Shown here: in pieces, positions 16,294-25,235 of the stretch
Position numbering within the stretch: the first letter of the stretch is position 1
Layout: every line of letters begins with the position of its first letter
DNA from: Acidobacterium sp.
GTDB taxonomy: Bacteria > Acidobacteriota > Vicinamibacteria > Vicinamibacterales > UBA2999
Length of the DNA: 64,000 nucleotides
Assembly: GCA_002737365.1 (NCBI GenBank)
Contig: NSIL01000002.1
Span: 152,596 to 216,595, forward strand
Reading direction: 5' to 3'
Made by a program: the position numbers and the translations under genes
The notes under the pieces: model-generated
Told to the model about the DNA's origin: nothing
Seen by the model: only the letters and a program-made list of their open reading frames with translations
Database searches by the model: none

Positions 16294-17892
16294 ATGCGTT
16301 ATCGCTCTGTCGTCGCTGCATTGATCGCCATCGTGGTGTCCGCGGTCGTGGGCGGCGTCTACGGCAAGGGCGCGCAGGCCATCGCCAACACGGTGCCCGA
16401 GCATTACCGCACGTTCACGGCGGCGCTCAGCGTCATCCAGACCCAGTACGCGCAGCCGGTGGAGTCGGACCGCATGGTCTACGGCGCCATCAACGGCATG
16501 CTGCAGACGCTGGACCCCCACTCGAGTTTCATGGACCCGCGCAGCTACGCGCAGATGCGCGAGCGGCAGGAGGGCCGGTACTACGGCCTTGGCCTGACCA
16601 TTCAGTCGGTTGATGGCGACATCACCGCGGTGCGCGTGTTCGAGGGCTCACCGGCGTTTACCAACGGCATCCGCCGCGGCGACGTGATCGCCGACGTCGA
16701 AGGCACTACCACCAAGGGCTGGACAACCGAGGCGACCGTCAACAAGCTCAAGGGCCCGAAGGGCACGTTCGTCAAGATCGGTGTCCGCCGAAAAGGCTTC
16801 GAGCGTCTGCTCGAAATGAACGTGATGCGCGATCAGGTCAGCATCCCGAGCCTGTCGGCATCCTTCATGATCGATGACACCACCGGCTACGTCGGCGTCA
16901 CCGACTTTGCCGAACACACCGACGAGGATCTCGGACTGGCGCTCGCGGCGTTGACCAGGAAGGGCATGAAGCGTCTGGTGCTCGACCTGCGGAACAATCC
17001 CGGCGGCCAGCTCGATCAGGCTATTCGCATTACCAATCGCTTCGTGCCCAAAGGCTCGATGGTGGTCTACACGCGCGGCCGCGTCGCCAACTCCGACTCG
17101 GACTACCGCGCCACGGACACGCCGGGCTATACGACCATCCCGATGATTACGCTGGTCAACCGCAACAGCGCGAGCGCCTCGGAAATCGTCTCGGGCGCGT
17201 TGCAGGATTACGACCGCTCGCTCGTGGTCGGCGAGACGACCTTCGGCAAGGCGCTGGTGCAGTCGGTCTACAAGATCAGCGGCGGCGCCGGTCTCGCGCT
17301 CACCACGGCGCGCTACTACACGCCGAGCGGCCGGCTGATTCAACGTCCGTGGGACGGCACCTTCGACGAGTACCTCACCTACACGCTGAAGGACCAGAGC
17401 GAGCGCGCCAAGACGCCGGAGCAGTTGAAGTACACCACCGGCGGCCGCAAGGTGTTCTCGGGCGGCGGCATCGAACCGGACCTGCGCTTCGACGGCCCGG
17501 TTGAGGGCTTCTCGCCGACGCGCTTCGGCCGTTCACTGCAGGGTGGTGGCGTGTTCGCCGGCTACGCCGAACAGTTCAGCGCGACCGGCGACACGCGCAT
17601 TGGTCACTCCGGTCCGTCCCGCAGAGTCATCAGCAAGGGCTTCTCCGTGGACGATGCGATGGTGGCGGACTTCAGGGCCTACGCGGTCGGCCGGAACGTG
17701 AAGCTCGAAGAGGCCGACTGGACGAAGGACCTGGAGTTCATCCGCGCGATGATTCGCTTCCACGTCGACGAGTCGGTGTTCGACATGGCCACCGCGCGAC
17801 AGCGCCTGGTGACTGTCGATCCCCAGGCCCGATTTGCCATTTCGCACTTCCCGGATGCCGAGAAGCTCCAGGAACTGTCGAAGAAGCCGTAA
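16294..17892 (+). CDS. S41 family carboxy-terminal processing peptidase (CtpA-like)
   Basis: Secreted or membrane-anchored serine protease that trims C-termini of envelope proteins. An N-terminal hydrophobic segment (about 4-22) precedes the N-terminal helical domain, a PDZ domain (about 85-170) and the S41 catalytic core. The Ser/Lys dyad lies in NSASASE at about 291-297 and K319 of TTFGKALVQ. 532 residues is longer than a minimal CtpA; the C-terminal ~120 residues are helical and lack a motif I know. It is divergent from tatA. Confidence 0.92.
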   Translation: MRYRSVVAALIAIVVSAVVGGVYGKGAQAIANTVPEHYRTFTAALSVIQTQYAQPVESDRMVYGAINGMLQTLDPHSSFMDPRSYAQMRERQEGRYYGLGLTIQSVDGDITAVRVFEGSPAFTNGIRRGDVIADVEGTTTKGWTTEATVNKLKGPKGTFVKIGVRRKGFERLLEMNVMRDQVSIPSLSASFMIDDTTGYVGVTDFAEHTDEDLGLALAALTRKGMKRLVLDLRNNPGGQLDQAIRITNRFVPKGSMVVYTRGRVANSDSDYRATDTPGYTTIPMITLVNRNSASASEIVSGALQDYDRSLVVGETTFGKALVQSVYKISGGAGLALTTARYYTPSGRLIQRPWDGTFDEYLTYTLKDQSERAKTPEQLKYTTGGRKVFSGGGIEPDLRFDGPVEGFSPTRFGRSLQGGGVFAGYAEQFSATGDTRIGHSGPSRRVISKGFSVDDAMVADFRAYAVGRNVKLEEADWTKDLEFIRAMIRFHVDESVFDMATARQRLVTVDPQARFAISHFPDAEKLQELSKKP

Positions 17893-17900
17893 GAGGGGAA

Positions 17901-17920
17901 ACCCCCTAAATATTGGGGGT
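17901..17920 (+). terminator. Weak hairpin after the S41 protease gene
   Basis: ACCCCC, eight-base AT-rich loop, GGGGGT, nine bases after the stop. The following bases are CT-rich but not a T-tract, so intrinsic termination is uncertain. Confidence 0.4.
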
Positions 17921-17930
17921 CTCTTCGTCC

Positions 17931-17959
17931 TTGCTACTACCTGCAGGGCTTGTTAAACT
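17931..17959 (+). promoter_or_regulatory. Candidate sigma-70 promoter of smc
   Basis: TTGCTA, 17-base spacer, TAAACT. The predicted start is about 20 bases before the smc ATG at 17989. The -10 matches the consensus at four of six positions. Confidence 0.35.
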
Positions 17960-17988
17960 TACGCTCGTTTCCTCCAAGTCACCCCGAA

Positions 17989-20900
17989 ATGCATCTCGAA
18001 CGCTTAGAAATCTCAGGTTTTAAGTCCTTCTCGGATCGGTCCGAGCTGGCATTCGACCGTGGCGTCACCGCCATTGTCGGACCGAACGGCTGCGGTAAGT
18101 CCAACGTGGCCGACGCGCTGACGTGGGTGCTCGGCGAGCAAAGCGCCAAGAGCCTGCGTGGCGACAAAATGGAAGACGTGATCTTCAGCGGTTCCGATGC
18201 GCGCAAGCCCACCGGATCCGCCGAAGTCCGTCTCCGTTTCGGCAATGTCATCGTCCCGCCATCCCTGTTGAAGGAGATGGGTGCGGACGCCCAGGCTCAT
18301 GAGGCCAACGGCAATGGGCATCACCCGGAGCTGACGGCGATCATCGAGCAGGCGACCCGCGAGGTCGAGGTAACGCGCCGCCTGTATCGATCGGGGGAGA
18401 GCGAATACCTGATCGATGGCCAGACGTGCCGCCTGAAGGACATCCACGAACTGCTGATGGATACGGGCCTCGGCCAGAAGGCCTACGCCATCATCGAGCA
18501 GGGCAAGATCGGGATGATCCTGAGTTCGCGCCCAACCGACCGGCGCCAGCTGATCGAAGAGGCCGCCGGCATCACCAAATACAAGGCGCGCCGCCGCTCG
18601 GCCGAGCTGAAACTCGAAGCTGCGCAGCAGAACCTCACACGCCTCGACGACATCGTCTACGAAATCGACAAGCAGCGCGGATCGCTGAAGCGCCAAGCCG
18701 CCAAGGCCCGTCGCTACACCCGCTTGCGCGACGAGATGCGGCGGTGGGAAAAGGTCCTGTTTGCACGCCGCTACCGCACGCTGTCGGACGCCATCGAGAC
18801 GGCGCGGACCCGCCTGCAGGACGCGCGCACCAACGAAGGCGTCGCCGCTGCACGGCTGGCCGAAGTCGAGAACGACCTGGCCCGCATTCGCATCGAGTTG
18901 GCGACGGCCGACCATATCGCCACCACCGCTCGCGAGACGGTGCACGGTCACGAACTCGAGATCAATCGCCGCCAGCAGCAGATCGCGCTTGATACACAGC
19001 AGGCGGAGATGCTCCGCGCCCGCGCTGAGGAACTCGACACCGAGCGCCAGCAGCTTGAGGCTCGCCGGGAGCCCGAGCAATTGGCCCTGGAAGGGCGCCG
19101 CCTGGCCGCCGCTGAAGCCACCGCGGCACGCGAAGAAGCCGCGGCTCTGGCCAGTGACGCGGGTGCGGAGTACGCACGGGCGCAGCAAGCCATTGAATCG
19201 CTTGAGCAGGATGTCGAGCGCGCGCGCGCCGACGTCTACGCGGTGCTCAACACGATCATGGCGCTCAACGCCGCGCATGACAACGCCGGCGCCCAGCGCG
19301 AGCGCGCCATGGCGACCTCGGGCCGCCTTGAGCAGGAAGCCAGCGAGCTGGCGGCCGAACTCGAGAAGGCCCGCGCCCAGCGGCAGATGGCGGCTGAGGC
19401 CTTGCGCCGCGCGCAGGATGGTCTCGACGCCGCCAGGGTGGCGCGTGGGGCCCGCGAGTCGGAACTGGCCAGTGCGCGCATTGAACACGAATGGCGGTCG
19501 CGCGACGTGCGAACGCGCGAGCAGGACGTCGCGGCGATGACGGCCCGGCTGCACTCGCTCGAAGAGATCGACACCCACCGCTCTGGCTTTGCCGACGCGG
19601 CGCGCATGGTGCTGGTCAACGCCAACGGCAAGGTTGGCCAGATGGGCGCCCTCGCCGACTTTCTTGACGTCGAACCGAAGTACGAGCGAGCGGTCGAAGC
19701 CTGTCTCGGCGACTTGCTGCAGCACGTCGTGGTCGAGCGTCTCGATCACGTCTCGGCTGGACTGAAGTTGATCCGTCAGGAAAACGCCGGCCGTTGCGGC
19801 TTCATCGTCGGACGCCCTGATAATGGAGCGGCCGTGGCCACCTACTCGGGCACTGGCGAAGGCTCGTTGGTCGAGATCAGTGGCGACAAACCTTCAGGTT
19901 TGTCGCTGATCCCGTCTGGTGCCGTCGCGCTGACGTCGGTCGTGCGCATCGGTGGTCCGTTCCCGGAGGCGGTTCAGGCCGTCATGGGCGGCGCCATGAT
20001 CGCCGAATCGTTCGAGGCGGCCGCGCGCATTGCCCCGACCGTCCCGTTTCCGGTGGCCACGCTCGAAGGCGATGTGTTCCGCGGCCGCTACGTGGTGACC
20101 GGCGGCGACAAGGCCGAGTCGCGCGGCATTCTCGCCACCAAGCGCGAGATCAAGGAACTGCGCGAGAAGCTCGCCGGGTCGAAGATTGCGCTCGAACAGT
20201 TGGTGGCGGAAACCGCCAACTTCGAACAGGCCATTGCCTTTGCAACCGCCGCCATTGCCGGCCTGTCGGCGGAATTCCACCTCCAGGAAAAAGCCATCGT
20301 CGGGGTCGAAGGTCAGAGCCAGCGCGCGGCCGAAGACGAGTTCCGCGTGCAGCAGCGCACCGAGCTCGTGCAGACCGAGGTCAGCCGCGTTCGTGAGGAA
20401 GTGGCCGGCCTTGATGCCCGCCAGGCCGAAGCCCGCGAGTCGATCGCGCGCCTGAACGAACAACGCACGGAAGCCGACCTGTTGCTGTCCGAGTCGCAGC
20501 GGAAGCTCTCCGAGGCACGCGACACGGCCGAGGGCCTGAGCCTGAAGGCCGCCGAAGCGCGCGCCGCCCACGCCGGCCTCGTCGAACGCAGTGCCGGTGC
20601 GCTGGCCGAAGTGGCCCGCATGGCAGAGGCGGCGGCTGAACTCGAACGCCGCGTCCAGACGTGTACCCGCGACGTGGCGTTGATGCGCGACCAGCGCGAG
20701 CGCCTGCTCAACGCGATTGCCGACGGCCAGCGCCTGATGGACGACGATGTCGGCAGGCTCCAGGGCTTGCGCGAGGACATGATCGTCGCCGACGAGCTCG
20801 CCCTGACGATTAAGCAGTCGGCGGAGAAGCAGGAAGAAGTGATCCGCGACGCCCGCCGCGCCGTGGATGCCCTGCGCGCCCTGGCCGCTGAAGTCGACGT

Positions 20901-21786
20901 GCAGCGCGCCACCGCCGAGTCAGACCTGACGCACCTGGCGCAGCAGTCCATGGATACCGTCAACGCCACGCTCGACGAGATCCGCGAGCAGGTGGCCGAG
21001 ATGGAAGCGGCGGGGCAGATCGAACCCGACGTGCGCGCGATTCGCGCCGCCGAAGCCGCCGAGCCTGACGAAGAAGACGAGCAGCTCAGTGAGGCCCTCG
21101 GTGCATCTGGCGCACCCGAGGCGCTTGAGGCACCTTCGGAACGCATGACCGCCGAAGAAGCCATTGCCGAATTGCGCGACAAGATCGACCGCATGGGGCC
21201 GGTCAACATGATGGCCATCGAGCAGTCCACCGAGCTCGAGGCGCGTCACCTGTTCCTGTCGACGCAGCGCCAGGACCTGGTCGACTCGATCTTGCAGACC
21301 AACGAGGCGATCAGCAAGATCGACGAGACGACGCATGCCCGCTTTCGTGAAGCGTTCAGCGCCATCAACGACAATTTCCAGGTCACCTTTTCGACGTTGT
21401 TCGGCGGCGGCAAGGCCGGCATTGCGTTGCTCGATGAAAACGATCCACTCGAAAGCGGTATCGACATCGTCGCCCAGCCGCCAGGCAAGCGGCTGCAGAG
21501 CGTGATGTTGCTGTCGGGCGGTGAGAAGGCCCTGACGGCGATCGCCCTGATGTTCGCGATCTTCCGCTACAAGCCGAGCCCGTTCTGCCTGCTCGACGAA
21601 ATCGACGCGCCGCTGGACGATGCCAACATCGGGCGGTTCATCGACATGCTGAAGTCGATGATGGACAAGACCCAGTTCATCATCATCACCCACAGCCGCA
21701 AGACCATGGAGATCGCCGACCGGCTCTACGGCGTGACGATGGAAGAGCCGGGCGTGTCGAAGCTGATTTCGATTCAGCTGAACTAG
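17989..21786 (+). CDS. smc: Chromosome segregation/condensation ATPase SMC
   Basis: Core of the SMC-ScpAB condensin that organises and segregates the chromosome. The head halves are at the ends: Walker A G31-N39 with K37 (GPNGCGKSN), signature LSGGE at 1175-1179 and Walker B with D1203/E1204 (LLDEIDAP). Long Ala/Glu/Arg-rich coiled coils flank a hinge at about 525-680. 1265 residues is above the usual 1150-1200. Part of the excess is a palindrome-encoded insert at 631-640 in the hinge and an acidic low-complexity stretch at about 1023-1046. ATG 17989 is preferred to an in-frame TTG at 17950, which would add a non-homologous leader. scpA/scpB are not adjacent. Confidence 0.96.
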   Translation: MHLERLEISGFKSFSDRSELAFDRGVTAIVGPNGCGKSNVADALTWVLGEQSAKSLRGDKMEDVIFSGSDARKPTGSAEVRLRFGNVIVPPSLLKEMGADAQAHEANGNGHHPELTAIIEQATREVEVTRRLYRSGESEYLIDGQTCRLKDIHELLMDTGLGQKAYAIIEQGKIGMILSSRPTDRRQLIEEAAGITKYKARRRSAELKLEAAQQNLTRLDDIVYEIDKQRGSLKRQAAKARRYTRLRDEMRRWEKVLFARRYRTLSDAIETARTRLQDARTNEGVAAARLAEVENDLARIRIELATADHIATTARETVHGHELEINRRQQQIALDTQQAEMLRARAEELDTERQQLEARREPEQLALEGRRLAAAEATAAREEAAALASDAGAEYARAQQAIESLEQDVERARADVYAVLNTIMALNAAHDNAGAQRERAMATSGRLEQEASELAAELEKARAQRQMAAEALRRAQDGLDAARVARGARESELASARIEHEWRSRDVRTREQDVAAMTARLHSLEEIDTHRSGFADAARMVLVNANGKVGQMGALADFLDVEPKYERAVEACLGDLLQHVVVERLDHVSAGLKLIRQENAGRCGFIVGRPDNGAAVATYSGTGEGSLVEISGDKPSGLSLIPSGAVALTSVVRIGGPFPEAVQAVMGGAMIAESFEAAARIAPTVPFPVATLEGDVFRGRYVVTGGDKAESRGILATKREIKELREKLAGSKIALEQLVAETANFEQAIAFATAAIAGLSAEFHLQEKAIVGVEGQSQRAAEDEFRVQQRTELVQTEVSRVREEVAGLDARQAEARESIARLNEQRTEADLLLSESQRKLSEARDTAEGLSLKAAEARAAHAGLVERSAGALAEVARMAEAAAELERRVQTCTRDVALMRDQRERLLNAIADGQRLMDDDVGRLQGLREDMIVADELALTIKQSAEKQEEVIRDARRAVDALRALAAEVDVQRATAESDLTHLAQQSMDTVNATLDEIREQVAEMEAAGQIEPDVRAIRAAEAAEPDEEDEQLSEALGASGAPEALEAPSERMTAEEAIAELRDKIDRMGPVNMMAIEQSTELEARHLFLSTQRQDLVDSILQTNEAISKIDETTHARFREAFSAINDNFQVTFSTLFGGGKAGIALLDENDPLESGIDIVAQPPGKRLQSVMLLSGGEKALTAIALMFAIFRYKPSPFCLLDEIDAPLDDANIGRFIDMLKSMMDKTQFIIITHSRKTMEIADRLYGVTMEEPGVSKLISIQLN
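19875..19911 (+). repeat. CDS-embedded palindromic element in the SMC hinge
   Basis: GCGACAAACCT, loop TC, AGGTTTGTCGC is a perfect 11-bp hairpin (19883-19906); outer GATCA and TGATC extend it with a three-base bulge. It encodes about SGDKPSGLSL (631-640) in the hinge domain of smc, in frame. The apex has the same CT-NN-AG form as the elements at 5453, 29571 and 56844. Confidence 0.7.
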
Positions 21787-21945
21787 TCGGCCGGAGGCAG
21801 CCCGTGAGGGTTGCCGGTTGCCGCTAGATCCCCACGGCCGGCATTCACCACCTTAGGCGGCGAGACCGTGTGTGGCGCGGGCATCTTGCTGCGAGCCGTG
21901 CGTTGACGGCTCCGACCCGGCGGCGCCTCGGGCACCTCGGGTAAG

Positions 21946-22422
21946 ATGTCGGCAGTGGACCTTGACATCACTAAGCGGGTGCTCGCGGCGCTGGAGCTGC
22001 ACGGCGTGCGTTACGCCATTTTCGGGGCGGTCGCACTCAACCTGCATGGTCTCGCGCGATTTACGGCCGATCTGGATCTCTTCATCGAGCCGACAGCGGA
22101 GAACGTCGAGCGATTGAGAAACGCGCTGAAGACGGCCGTCGACGATCCGGCGATCGACGAAATCTCGACCGAGGATCTGCTCGGAGACTATCCGGCGGTG
22201 CAATACAACCCGCCGGATGCCACCTTTCACATTGATATCCTCACCCGGCTCGGCGACGCGTACGGCTTCGCCGACCTGAAGGTCGAGCGAATCGCGCTTG
22301 ATGAGCTCACCGTGTCCGTGGTCACACCTCAGACGTTGTACGAAATGAAGCGCGATACTGTCCGATTGAAGGACAAGGCGGATGCGCACGCCTTGAAAGA
22401 GCGTTTCGGTCTGAAGGATTGA
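21946..22422 (+). CDS. Nucleotidyltransferase-fold protein (AbiEii/DUF6036-like)
   Basis: A 158-residue protein with a minimal nucleotidyltransferase core: a GAVALNLHG loop (about 27-35) and TADLDLFI (40-47) carrying the DxD metal pair, then a third acidic strand (FHIDILT, about 93-99). Such proteins are often toxins or toxin-like partners in two-gene cassettes, and the stop overlaps the start of a small gene (TGATG). The target is unknown. The 159-base gap after smc shows no gene or convincing promoter. Confidence 0.7.
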   Translation: MSAVDLDITKRVLAALELHGVRYAIFGAVALNLHGLARFTADLDLFIEPTAENVERLRNALKTAVDDPAIDEISTEDLLGDYPAVQYNPPDATFHIDILTRLGDAYGFADLKVERIALDELTVSVVTPQTLYEMKRDTVRLKDKADAHALKERFGLKD

Positions 22423-22661
22423 TGCCGGTCCGCAAATATCGTTCGATCTACGAGATGCCCGACGAGACCTGGCGAGAGCCGGGCGATCCCCTGCTGTACC
22501 GGGCCATACGAGAGGTATGGGACTTTGGCCGGCGGACTTCCGGGCGCCGCTATCGTCCCGGTGTCTACCGGTTTCGATCGATCGACGAGATGGACGTTGC
22601 CCAGGGCGATTGGGACCGAGCGACCGCCGGGGCGCCGGCCCCGCACCCCAGCATCCGTTGA
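22422..22661 (+). CDS. Small protein with two YRS-EM motifs, partner of the nucleotidyltransferase
   Basis: 79 residues, charged, no signal peptide or membrane segment. The pattern appears twice, KYRSIYEMPD near the start and YRFRSIDEMD near residue 50, suggesting an internal duplication or two contact motifs. Translationally coupled to the nucleotidyltransferase (TGATG), which is the layout of a toxin-antitoxin operon. An antitoxin role is inference; no DNA-binding motif is clear. An in-frame TTG at 22419 is less likely than ATG 22422. Confidence 0.6.
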   Translation: MPVRKYRSIYEMPDETWREPGDPLLYRAIREVWDFGRRTSGRRYRPGVYRFRSIDEMDVAQGDWDRATAGAPAPHPSIR

Positions 22662-23092
22662 ACTGGTCGCGTGAGGCGACATTCCTGGCGAAGCTGTGGG
22701 TCGCGGCGCCAGGCTCGGCGATCATGGCCGCCATGCGCGAAGCCCGCGTGGGCTTGCACGAGTACGAGTTGCAGGCGCCGGCGGAGGGTGATCTCGTGCA
22801 GTTCGACTACGCGCCCGACTTCAAGTACTACCAGTCGGACGTGACGCGCGTGTTCCCGGCCAATGGCAAGTTCACGCCGCGTCAGTGCGAGATATACGAG
22901 ATCCATCTGAAGCTCTACCAGTCGGTCCTCTCATCCATCCAGGTGCACAAGACGCCGGCGGACTGCGTCAAGGATGCCCTGGTCAAGATGGAAGCGATCA
23001 TGGCGTCACACCAGTTCACGGACCCGCGGATCAAGGCCGCAGCGGTCTTCTGGCTTCCACGTTCGAACCGGGCCGGCTCGAAGGCACCCTGA
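22661..23092 (+). pseudogene. Remnant of an M24 family Xaa-Pro aminopeptidase
   Basis: The frame encodes recognisable M24 fragments: IMAAMREARVGLHEYELQA, then directly DLVQFDYAPDFKYYQSDVTR with the metal-ligand Asp pattern, up to a KMEAIMASHQFTDPR segment, then stops after an unrelated tail. Missing are the whole N-terminal domain, about 45 residues between the two first blocks (which should hold the first ligand region) and the C-terminal metal-binding half. No own start codon or ribosome site is evident. It is a broken gene, bordered by an inverted repeat at 23111-23193. Confidence 0.75.
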
Positions 23093-23110
23093 ACGGCGGC
23101 GTCCGCATTT

Positions 23111-23193
23111 CAGGGATCGGGGATCAGCGGTCGGGGACCAGGGACTGAGGAACGGGCATCAGGGCCGCGTGTTACCCTGATCCCCGATCCCTG
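23111..23193. repeat. 17-bp perfect inverted repeat bounding an 83-bp element
   Basis: Arms 23111-23127 (CAGGGATCGGGGATCAG) and 23177-23193 are exact complements. The space between holds further degenerate copies of the GGGATC/GGGACC theme (ggtcggggaccaggga). It lies between the M24 remnant and the M48-GDPD gene. No ORF or transposase is inside; it resembles a miniature non-autonomous element or a dispersed palindrome. Confidence 0.7.
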
Positions 23194-23195
23194 AC

Positions 23196-25235
23196 GTGAA
23201 CGAAGACAAGTCCACCGTCTATCACCGCTTGCGCCGGCGCGCCGACCTTCTGGGAACGGCTGCCGCCGGCTTCGTCCTGCTCACGCTCCTCATCTCCGGT
23301 GCCAGCCTGACCCTCCGCGAGTGGGCCGCCGTGGCGGCCAATGCTTTCCCGGTTGGTCTTGAGGATGTGATGACGGTCATCGCGCTCACCGCCATGCTGG
23401 TCCTGTTGCTGCAGTTGGTCGAACTGCCGTTCGCGTTCTATCAGGGCCACCTGCTCGAGCACCAGTACGGCCTGTCGACGCAGCCTGCTCGGCGGTGGTT
23501 GGTCGATCAGGGCAAGGGCGTGGCTTTGGGCGTGGCGGTCGCAGCGCTCGGCGCGTCAGTGGTGTTGCTGGCGCTGCGCGAGTGGCCCGGGCAGTGGTGG
23601 TGGATTTCGGCGGCGGTCTTCGCCGCCGGCATGGTCGGCCTGGCGCGGCTGGCGCCGGTGGTGTTGTTGCCACTCTTCTACACGTTCAAGCCACTCGATC
23701 GCCCGGTGCTCGCGGCGCGGCTGTTGGCGCTGGCCGGGAAGGCGCGCACCGATGTGGTCGGGGTCTTCGAATGGGTGTTGAGCGATCACACCAGGAAGGC
23801 GAACGCCGCGCTGGCCGGCCTGGGGCAGACGCGCCGCATCCTGGTGTCAGACACCTTGCTGGCCGGTTTCTCGGAGGATGAGATCGAGGTCGTGCTCGCG
23901 CACGAACTGGCCCATCATGTGCATCGCGACTTGTGGCGCGGCATCGCGGTCCAGACGTTGCTGCTGTTCGGCGGATTTTTCGTGGCCGACCTCGTCTTGC
24001 GGCGGCTCGCCGACGCTGCCGGGTTGCGTGGGCTGTCGGATCCCGCCGCGCTGCCCCTGCTGATGCTGGTGGCCGGCGCCTGGTCGTTCCTGATGCTGCC
24101 GCTGGTCAACGCGCTGTCGCGGGCCCAGGAGCGGGCGGCCGACCGTTACGCCCTCGATACGACACGCAATGTTGATGCGTTCGTCACGGCAATGAAGCGG
24201 CTGTCGCAGCAGAATCTAGCCGAGGAATATCCATCACTGATCGTCCGCTGGCTGTTCTATTCGCATCCGCCGATTCGGGAGAGAATCGACGCGGCCCGTG
24301 CCTTTGCGAGAGAGAGAGACAGCGCGTTGCGTCGGATGCTGGTGGCCGTCCTGGTGATGACGGCATCGGTTGGCGGCTCGGCACAGTATTCGAAGAAGAC
24401 GCTCGTGGCCCATCGTGGTGCGTCCGCCTATGCGCCCGAGAACACGCTGGCGTCTTACCGTTTGGCGATCGAGATGGGTGCCGATTTCGTGGAACAGGAT
24501 CTCCAGGTGACCCGGGATGGTGTGTTGATCTGCCTGCACGACGCCTCGCTTGAACGGACGACCAATGTTGCCAAGGTGTTTCCGGAGCGATCGACCGACA
24601 TCGTGGTCGACGGCAAAGCTCGCAAGACCTGGCTGGCCAACGACTTTACCCTGGCGGAAATCAAGCGCCTCGACGCGGGGGCCTGGTTCAACGCCAGGTT
24701 CGCCGGCGAGCGGGTGCCGACCTTCGACGAATCCGTGACGCTATTGAAAGGCAAGGCGGGGTTGTATCCCGAGTTGAAGACGCCGGAGATGTATCGTTCG
24801 CGCGGCGTGGACCTCGCGCGGCTGGTGGAAGCCGCGCTCGATCGAAATGTGCTGCGAGGGCCCAAAGCCAATCCGCGGACACCGATCGTGCTGCAGACCT
24901 TCTCGCAGAACACCGCGGCCAGGCTGGCGCAGCTCAAGATCGGCGTGCCGATTGTGCTGTTGCTCGACGACAATAACCCCTTCGATTCGATCGACCGCCT
25001 CCGGCAGTGGAAAGGCATTGTGCAGGGCTTCGGCATGCCGAAGAGCCTGCTGGTAAAAGCGCCGCAATTGCTGAACTGGAGCCACGCCTCGGGGATGTCG
25101 GTTGCGCTCTACACGTTCCGGCCGGATGCAGTGCAGCCAGGGTTCCTCAACGTGACCGACGAGATGGAATTCTTCTTGAAGAAACTCGGTGTGGACGCGG
25201 TCATCACCAGTAGCCCAGACCGGTTTCCCCAATAA
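23196..25235 (+). CDS. M48 (Ste24-like) metalloprotease fused to a glycerophosphodiester phosphodiesterase
   Basis: Residues 1-375 are an M48A membrane protease with several helices, zinc motif H236-E237-L-A-H240, the downstream ERAADRYALD acidic ligand segment, and the HPPIRERI ending typical of the family. At 381-396 (MLVAVLVMTASVGGSA) a signal-peptide-like helix follows, then a GDPD domain (about 399-679) with AHRGASAYAPENT and the LICLHDASLERTTN catalytic region. There is no stop between them, so the frame predicts a fused protein. An internal ATG at 24336 after a purine-rich stretch could start a separate secreted GDPD. Its stop overlaps the next GDPD start (TAATG). Confidence 0.85.
   Translation: MNEDKSTVYHRLRRRADLLGTAAAGFVLLTLLISGASLTLREWAAVAANAFPVGLEDVMTVIALTAMLVLLLQLVELPFAFYQGHLLEHQYGLSTQPARRWLVDQGKGVALGVAVAALGASVVLLALREWPGQWWWISAAVFAAGMVGLARLAPVVLLPLFYTFKPLDRPVLAARLLALAGKARTDVVGVFEWVLSDHTRKANAALAGLGQTRRILVSDTLLAGFSEDEIEVVLAHELAHHVHRDLWRGIAVQTLLLFGGFFVADLVLRRLADAAGLRGLSDPAALPLLMLVAGAWSFLMLPLVNALSRAQERAADRYALDTTRNVDAFVTAMKRLSQQNLAEEYPSLIVRWLFYSHPPIRERIDAARAFARERDSALRRMLVAVLVMTASVGGSAQYSKKTLVAHRGASAYAPENTLASYRLAIEMGADFVEQDLQVTRDGVLICLHDASLERTTNVAKVFPERSTDIVVDGKARKTWLANDFTLAEIKRLDAGAWFNARFAGERVPTFDESVTLLKGKAGLYPELKTPEMYRSRGVDLARLVEAALDRNVLRGPKANPRTPIVLQTFSQNTAARLAQLKIGVPIVLLLDDNNPFDSIDRLRQWKGIVQGFGMPKSLLVKAPQLLNWSHASGMSVALYTFRPDAVQPGFLNVTDEMEFFLKKLGVDAVITSSPDRFPQ

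Noticed and set aside
18013-19749. 578-codon minus-strand frame opposite smc
   Set aside because: Antisense to the SMC head and coiled coil; no motif, and the coding signal of smc is strong.
21091-21138. Possible fifth repeat insertion in smc (acidic, Ala/Pro/Glu-rich stretch near residues 1034-1050)
   Set aside because: The DNA shows only an imperfect GGTGC dyad, and the protein region is a plausible native low-complexity linker.
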